Shown: one piece after another, positions 59,415-64,000 of the stretch | How positions within the stretch are numbered: the first letter of the stretch is position 1 | Layout: each line of letters opens with the position of its first letter | NCBI RefSeq assembly: GCF_015291745.1 | Contig: NZ_CP030059.1 | Location: 1,577,501 to 1,641,500 of the forward strand | DNA: 64,000 nucleotides | Direction of reading: 5' to 3' | From: Bradyrhizobium sp. CCBAU 53351 | GTDB taxonomy: Bacteria > Pseudomonadota > Alphaproteobacteria > Rhizobiales > Xanthobacteraceae | Program-made: the position numbers and the translations under genes | The notes under the pieces: generated by a model | The model's database searches: none | What the model saw: the letters and a program-made list of their open reading frames with translations, nothing else | What the model was told of the DNA's origin: nothing

Positions 59415-60066
59415 TCGGGCCCCAATGCAAGCGGCACAAGGCACCCGGTTCCGCTAGGGGAACTTGATGGAAATTGGTTAATGGATGGTTAAACCAACGG
59501 GTGATCAGCACCAAAACTCTGTGCTGGCTGCGATCCGATCTACCCCCGTGGTCCAGCCGTCTATGGGCATTGAATGCCTTCTAGCCAAGAGTCCACGAGG
59601 AGCACATCCCGAGGATCGCAGCTGTGCAATGGTCAGCCGTCCGGTCCGATGTTTCGCTGAACTCGTTTCGTTCGTGACGGCTTGAAAGTCCGGTCCGCGT
59701 CCAGCCATGTCGTGCCCATCAAGTTCCAGCCCTCAATCAGAATAGCCTCGCTTTCAATATAAAATGAAGCGCGGGCCGCGGCGTAAGCGGCTAGGCACAA
59801 AGATCGAGCGAATCTCGAACGAGAAGCAGGGTCCCGCTTTGTCGAAGATGCATCATGTTACCAGTGATCTTGATCAATACGACCGCCTTGAGTAACACCA
59901 ATGAGACAATGGGACGGGTCGCAATTTAATCGAAGCGGTACCCATCGCAGCTCAAAAGAGTCAGTGCGACGTTCTGAGGTAGGCTATCGGCAAGTCGTTC
60001 TCCATCGGGCATGCGGAGGTTCATCTCTCAGAGTTATTGGTGGAATTCGGCGGCCTTGGCTGACTT
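59415..60066. other. 652-base gap with one start-less open frame
   Basis: No gene has a good start. On the minus strand, 59857-59633 is open for 74 codons and reads like protein (RASFYIESEAILIEGWNLMG, then TTWLDADRTF) but has no ATG or GTG; a TTG inside would give under 60 residues. It may be a decayed gene. Nothing else is recognised. Confidence 0.4.
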
Positions 60067-60651
60067 TTACGCCCCAGCAACCTTGGCAAGGTCTGCCACC
60101 TTTGAACGTCGAAAGTTGTTGATCTCCTTCAGCAACATTAGTCGTCGAAGCTGTGCCGCATTCAGGAGCGATTCAAACAGGGCAAGGATATCGCGAGCCT
60201 GAACGTAAACTTCCATGCTGATAGCGTGTTGATCGAAGCCGTATGATTGAAGACGCACTTCGATATCGAGCGCAGCGGAAGCATCGAGTTGCCAGTCCAG
60301 GGCGTTATTGATGGTATAGATTTCGCCTACATCCTGAAAGTCCGGGGCAATGCCGGCAAGGTCGACGCGGCGGAGCGTCATCTCGATAGCCTTTTGCCGG
60401 AAGGTGTTCAGGACTCTATGCCGCAGTACCCTGTAGCGCTGCATCTCCCATGAGAGCTCGGCGATGTCGATGGCGAGTAGCCATTCGATCGCTGATTGAG
60501 GAGCAAGGTCGCGGAAGATTGCGGCCTGGATCGCGTGATAATGGTCGATATTCTCCCCGGGCAGAAGTTGCGGCGGAGGACAGAGCGCCTCGAACTCGGA
60601 CGGTAGCGCGCTTGCAAACCGCGGCTGAGGTAGGCTGACCGGACCATTCAT
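60067..60651 (-). CDS. Hypothetical protein of the YqaJ/ERF operon
   Basis: 194 residues, soluble, mostly helical. The centre contains [20 protein letters not shown], a basic helix where nucleic-acid contact is possible, and the C-terminal helix is [20 protein letters not shown]. Its ATG overlaps the stop of the ERF gene in an ATGA arrangement, so it is the third gene of that operon. A broken copy of its 3' end lies at 58617. Proteins like this are frequent in Bradyrhizobium accessory DNA; the function is unknown. Confidence 0.75.
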   Translation of the reverse strand: MNGPVSLPQPRFASALPSEFEALCPPPQLLPGENIDHYHAIQAAIFRDLAPQSAIEWLLAIDIAELSWEMQRYRVLRHRVLNTFRQKAIEMTLRRVDLAGIAPDFQDVGEIYTINNALDWQLDASAALDIEVRLQSYGFDQHAISMEVYVQARDILALFESLLNAAQLRRLMLLKEINNFRRSKVADLAKVAGA

Positions 60652-61829
60652 TGACCTTGCGCCTTGGATAACGGACGCAAACGCGGTGCAGTAAGTGTCG
60701 CTCCGTCCGGCAGATGGACGGGGCTGTCATCCCAAAGCTGCTTTGCGATCGGCAGCGGGGAAATTTGCAGATCGGTCCACCAAGCTCTTTCGTCTCCGTG
60801 TCGGTGAAGGGATTGATGATGCGATCGGCAGAGCGGCACAGTGAACTCGTCGCTAACTTTGCGTCCCAAGGTGCGCGGTTGAGCAAATTTCAGGTGATGC
60901 GCATCAGCAGGTGTCTTCTGACAAACCAGACAGCCCTGGCTGCGGATAAAAGCGAGGTGATCCTTGCTCCGTCGCCTAGGCGGCTCTTTCGGAAAAGCAA
61001 GACCGGTCTGCTCTCCGGGAGAGGCATTGGCAAGTGCGTGAGCGTCGCCGGAGATCTGCGAAGGATGTTCCTCAAGTAGAGACCGTCCAGCCGCTGACAT
61101 AGGCTGTTGGTCTGCTACATTGATATCTGGAAGGGCGGCTTCCTCGAACCTCTTCTGGTAGGCGGCCTCGAGAACACGGGCGTCTGCCTCCAGAAGGGTG
61201 TTCTTGAGCGGGAGACTGATCTTGGTCCACGCAAGCAGCTCCTCGCCGCCCTGCTTACTAGCGAGCTCGCCCAAGAGCCTATCGAGAAGCTCGGCGGAGC
61301 GCTCGGGAGGCAGGACCGGTGGCCGGTTCAGGAGGCCCTTAGGGGACTTTCCTTTTGGCCCTGGGGCGGCTTGCGGCTCGGTGGCGGCGGGAGGCCCTGC
61401 AACGACGTCAGGCGCGTCCAGATCGTCCTCTCCGGCTATCCCGACCAGTGCAAACAGGGCGTACCGACGCACGTAGGTGAGGGCCGCCCCCATCCGGTGC
61501 GGGGCTTCGACCTCCTTGGAGGCGCAGACCGGCAGGTCCGAGGAGATCCATTCCCCGGAGGCGTGGGCAAGCAGGGTGGTGAGATAAATCTGACCCGTGA
61601 CCTGCTCAATCCGGGTGGTCTGGATGGTGGCGATCTCCTGCTGGCTAAGGGACTTGCGGACGATATCGAGGCCAGAGGCGAGGGACGCGTAGCGAAAGGT
61701 TCGGTCATCCTCCCGCGGGAACGGCGAGCGGATCACGGCCGTCTGGGTCTTCTCGGGGTTGGTCAGCTCGGCCTGGGCCCGGGCGAGGGCGGCTGCGATG
61801 ATGCCGATGCGCTCACTGGACCGGTGCAT
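60648..61829 (-). CDS. ERF-family single-strand annealing protein with C-terminal HNH-like domain
   Basis: 393 residues. The ERF domain covers about 5-165: [40 protein letters not shown], then [20 protein letters not shown] with the G-D-D-x-D/A tail, as in phage recombination mediators. A linker follows. The C terminus (about 300-350) is HNH-like with zinc-type cysteines and histidines: [17 protein letters not shown] and [21 protein letters not shown]. The two-domain fusion suggests annealing plus nuclease or DNA-binding activity. It overlaps the YqaJ gene by 17 bases. Start at the ATG at 61829. Confidence 0.8.
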   Translation of the reverse strand: MHRSSERIGIIAAALARAQAELTNPEKTQTAVIRSPFPREDDRTFRYASLASGLDIVRKSLSQQEIATIQTTRIEQVTGQIYLTTLLAHASGEWISSDLPVCASKEVEAPHRMGAALTYVRRYALFALVGIAGEDDLDAPDVVAGPPAATEPQAAPGPKGKSPKGLLNRPPVLPPERSAELLDRLLGELASKQGGEELLAWTKISLPLKNTLLEADARVLEAAYQKRFEEAALPDINVADQQPMSAAGRSLLEEHPSQISGDAHALANASPGEQTGLAFPKEPPRRRSKDHLAFIRSQGCLVCQKTPADAHHLKFAQPRTLGRKVSDEFTVPLCRSHHQSLHRHGDERAWWTDLQISPLPIAKQLWDDSPVHLPDGATLTAPRLRPLSKAQGQ

Positions 61830-62676
61830 GGGGCTCCTCCGTCGCCTGAGCCTCGAAGCTGATCGCGCCAGACTTGGAGCGCTTGGCCCGGAGGCCGTGG
61901 CCCGTCGCCTCCTTGGCGTCTTCGGGCATGAGCGCCTTCAGATCGACCTTTGCTGCCTCATGTTGCCCGTGCGCGTCTCGGGTTTGTAAGTAAGTGGCCG
62001 CAAGCTCCGCCCACTGATTGGACGACGACATGTCGACGATTTTCACGGCTTCCAGCCGCGGGCGCGGCGTCTCGATGTTGAATAGAACAGGCGGCTCGCC
62101 GCTCTGGACGCAGCGCCAGAACTTCTTCTCGGCGGTGAGGAGGAGGTGCTGGTAGAGCGGATCGGCGTGGAGATCGATCTCGACCCATTTGCCGCCGCCG
62201 GTGATGATCGAGAGAACTGCGCTGCGCGATGCGGTTACCCACATATTGTGCTGCAGTTGCGCCATGTGTTTGTCGGCCGCGGCTTCTTCGGAGAAGGCCC
62301 AGGGCAGCATGAACTTGGCCTCGAACACCGCCCCGGTCTGCTCGACGACCCCGTCCAGCGTTGCCGCCATCCATTTGTGCACCGGGTGGCGAACACGCTT
62401 CTGGATGTCTTTGACGGTGTGACCGCTTGCCCGCTGATACCAGGCGCGGTTCAGGACCTCTGTCACCGTGCCGAGCTGAACAATAAGATTGTCCGAGAGA
62501 TCCTGCGGCTCCGCTTGACCGCGCTTTTCGCGCCAAAGTCGGATGAGGCTCTCCTGGTCATCCCCCATGATGATGCGGGCGTCTGAACCGCCGATGAAAT
62601 GGCGGCGGTCGTTCGCATTGAACCTGATGATTTGATGCTGTGGCTCGACATGGCCGTCACTCTGTACGCTACGCAC
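61813..62676 (-). CDS. YqaJ-type phage recombinase/exonuclease
   Basis: 287 residues from the GTG at 62676, which has gggaga before it; a GTG at 62718 is possible. The YqaJ domain spans about 15-200: [20 protein letters not shown], then [20 protein letters not shown], then [20 protein letters not shown] with the D-x(n)-E-x-K nuclease core. [20 protein letters not shown] is also family-like. It should degrade duplex DNA 5' to 3' as lambda exonuclease does and hand the strand to the ERF protein. It is the first gene of the operon. The Asp/Glu/Lys core is intact. Confidence 0.8.
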   Translation of the reverse strand: MRSVQSDGHVEPQHQIIRFNANDRRHFIGGSDARIIMGDDQESLIRLWREKRGQAEPQDLSDNLIVQLGTVTEVLNRAWYQRASGHTVKDIQKRVRHPVHKWMAATLDGVVEQTGAVFEAKFMLPWAFSEEAAADKHMAQLQHNMWVTASRSAVLSIITGGGKWVEIDLHADPLYQHLLLTAEKKFWRCVQSGEPPVLFNIETPRPRLEAVKIVDMSSSNQWAELAATYLQTRDAHGQHEAAKVDLKALMPEDAKEATGHGLRAKRSKSGAISFEAQATEEPHAPVQ

Positions 62677-63041
62677 TGGTATCTCCCACTTCAAGATCAG
62701 CGGCGGTCTTCGCCGCACTGCCTGAAACCCCGCATCCGCGAGGTGAGATACCGGCGCCGCCCCTAGCGCCCGGCCGACTCAGTAACGCTCCAATTGCAGG
62801 GGAATGCCAGTCCTTTCTGCAGCAATCTTGTTGCTTGTTGCGGGACTTTCGGCCGTCGGCCGCTCAGCATGCCTCGCTCCCACAAAGTGACAAATCGAAG
62901 CCAATCATACGAGCCTGCGGGATGAGCAGTTGTGTAGCGACACCGCCGGCATTTCTGATCCGCGGGCCGCGCAGGGCTGCGACAGTTGCGTGCTTTGCCG
63001 GATGGAGGAATCGTGCGGGGCTTAAACTTAGAGCGCAGTGT
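62677..63041. other. 365-base gap between divergent genes
   Basis: Lies between the start of the YqaJ operon and the rightward gene at 63042. It must hold both promoters. The plus-strand frame running through it has no good start or recognisable protein. No repeat or RNA gene is seen. Confidence 0.4.
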
Positions 63042-63437
63042 ATGGCCTCAGAACGGAAGATCGGAGCGAATCGTCGGAACGCCAAGCGAAGCACTGGGCC
63101 CAAAACAGAAGTGGGAAAGGTAAAGTCGAGCCGCAATGCTCGTCAACACGGGCTCTCGAGTCCTGGTATGGACGAGGTCAGCTTATCCAGCTCACATGGC
63201 CACTCCGCGATCGCGGGGAAATGCAAGCAGCAACAGAACTGGGTCGAAGTAGATGATCTTGTCCGAGCTAATCGAAGGTTGGGTCGGATTCGGCAAGCCC
63301 GCTACGAGTTGCTGGTCGCCCTGCTGGAACACCCGAGCCCGAAGCTGGCCCGTCGCCTCGTGGGGTTGGAGCGCTATGAGAGGCCGGCCCGGACCGCGCA
63401 GCGGCGTTTCCTGAAGCGCTGGGTAAAGCAGGGCTGA
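63042..63437 (+). CDS. Small basic hypothetical protein
   Basis: 131 residues from the ATG at 63042. The opening MASERKIGANRRNAKRSTGP then KTEVGKVKSSRNARQHGLSS is a well-known N terminus of short hypotheticals abundant in Bradyrhizobium accessory DNA. The rest is basic and helical, ending with LVGLERYERPARTAQRRFLK, in which R-Y-E-R is the recurrent motif. It may bind DNA, but this is unproven. The frame is open upstream to 62640 and is read here only from the ATG. Confidence 0.7.
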   Translation: MASERKIGANRRNAKRSTGPKTEVGKVKSSRNARQHGLSSPGMDEVSLSSSHGHSAIAGKCKQQQNWVEVDDLVRANRRLGRIRQARYELLVALLEHPSPKLARRLVGLERYERPARTAQRRFLKRWVKQG

Positions 63438-63497
63438 CAAAGAGCCGGCCGGATGGGTTGCGATTCCGGAGTTTCTGGGCTTGCGAAAGTGGGCCTC

Positions 63498-63751
63498 TCA
63501 GGCTTTCACATCCTGCGCCAGTCGAGCAAGCAGCGTGGCGGCGCCATGAAGCCGTCCAGCTTCGTAGATCAGCTGCTCAATATCCATTGAGACCCGAACC
63601 GCTTCCGTCACACCGCCTGCTTCCGCGCACGCCTGGGCCGCCTTGGCGATCTGTTCGGCAGCTTTCAGCTTGGTATTAATTCTGCGATGCAGGCTTTGAT
63701 AACAAGTTCGATGGCTTGTGCTTCCACAGTCGCGGTTTCCTGTTGGGACAT
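63498..63751 (-). pseudogene. Frameshifted small gene
   Basis: The first frame from the ATG at 63751 reads MSQQETATVEAQAIELVIKA and CIAELIPS, then stops. The overlapping frame continues with INTKLKAAEQIAKAAQACAE, ending LLARLAQDVKA at 63498. Joined, they give one helical protein of about 84 residues, so a one-base indel near 63665 probably broke the gene. The second part has the Ala/Glu/Leu composition of a soluble helical protein. A sequencing error could give the same picture. Confidence 0.55.
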
Positions 63752-64000
63752 TTGAGCGCCGGGATGCACGCTCTAATCAATGATGAAGTCCAGTCATTTT
63801 CGAACAATCTTCCGGCTGATCGTGGACCCATCGGGGCACGTTGTGAGTTCGGGGGATTTCGCCCGGCTTCCTGCCGGCGGCTCACAGATTGTCCTCGATG
63901 GCTCGCTGGAAGATTCTGCCAATTCCCATTTTTGCCGGTTCAATAACAATTTGATGAAAGTTCCTCCACAACCTCAGCGAGATTTCGTTTTGCGTCCCAG

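Noticed and set aside
62640..63041. N-terminal extension of the small basic protein back to 62640
   Set aside because: The protein family begins at MASERKI at 63042; the extension is not protein-like and would cover the promoter region of the YqaJ operon.
1..64000. tRNA, rRNA, riboswitch or replication origin
   Set aside because: Scanning by eye found no cloverleaf-like T-loop context, no rRNA-like sequence and no known riboswitch core. A short or divergent RNA gene could have been missed.

Overview
The window looks like chromosome of a Bradyrhizobium-type alphaproteobacterium. The evidence is high GC with strong third-position GC bias, tightly packed genes, and protein styles typical of Bradyrhizobiaceae. 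These include che operons with [12 protein letters not shown] chemoreceptors, small exported proteins with AQG cleavage sites, transglutaminase-like cysteine peptidases, and a YqaJ/ERF pair. The genus call is inference. I see no rRNA, tRNA or CRISPR array.

Region 1 (1-14.3 kb) is a signalling block. A leftward response regulator runs off the left edge. Divergent from it is one long chemotaxis unit: STAS protein, CheY, CheA, CheW, three related chemoreceptors with a second CheW among them, CheR, CheB, and a soluble receptor-like protein carrying two degenerate receptor-tip hairpins. The chemoreceptors differ in ligand domain and in number of HAMP-like units (1, 3 and 2). Each is followed by a perfect or near-perfect hairpin.

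Region 2 (14.4-28.9 kb) is a patchwork of small and mostly unknown genes: a GrlR-like protein, a CHRD protein, a VanZ-like protein, a CSS-motif/EAL phosphodiesterase with 12-bp direct repeats upstream, several small secreted proteins, two related tiny membrane proteins, an IS3-family remnant and a calcineurin-like phosphatase. Within it, 21.3-23.8 kb holds a lower-GC four-gene unit of unknown function (lipoprotein, helical protein, membrane protein, secreted protein). It is the best candidate here for an undescribed system.

Region 3 (29-57.6 kb) is an exopolysaccharide locus. It has a Wza-type exporter, a Wzc/ExoP-type co-polymerase with tyrosine kinase domain, three O-antigen ligase/polymerase-like proteins, a Wzx-type flippase, glycosyltransferases, a polyprenyl-phosphate sugar transferase, an NDP-sugar epimerase, and Gmd plus Fcl for GDP-L-fucose. 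Two glycosidase-like proteins lie inside it, one fused to Ig-like and RTX sequence for probable type I secretion. The part from about 39.8 to 51.2 kb has lower GC and looks acquired. BTLCP (LapG-like) cysteine peptidases sit near both ends (29.1 and 57.8 kb).

Region 4 (57.7-64 kb) is an accessory edge with broken genes: a fused junction between a gene fragment and a decayed RTX sequence, a lipoprotein, a Red-like recombination operon (YqaJ nuclease, ERF annealing protein with an HNH-like C terminus, unknown protein), and a frameshifted small gene.
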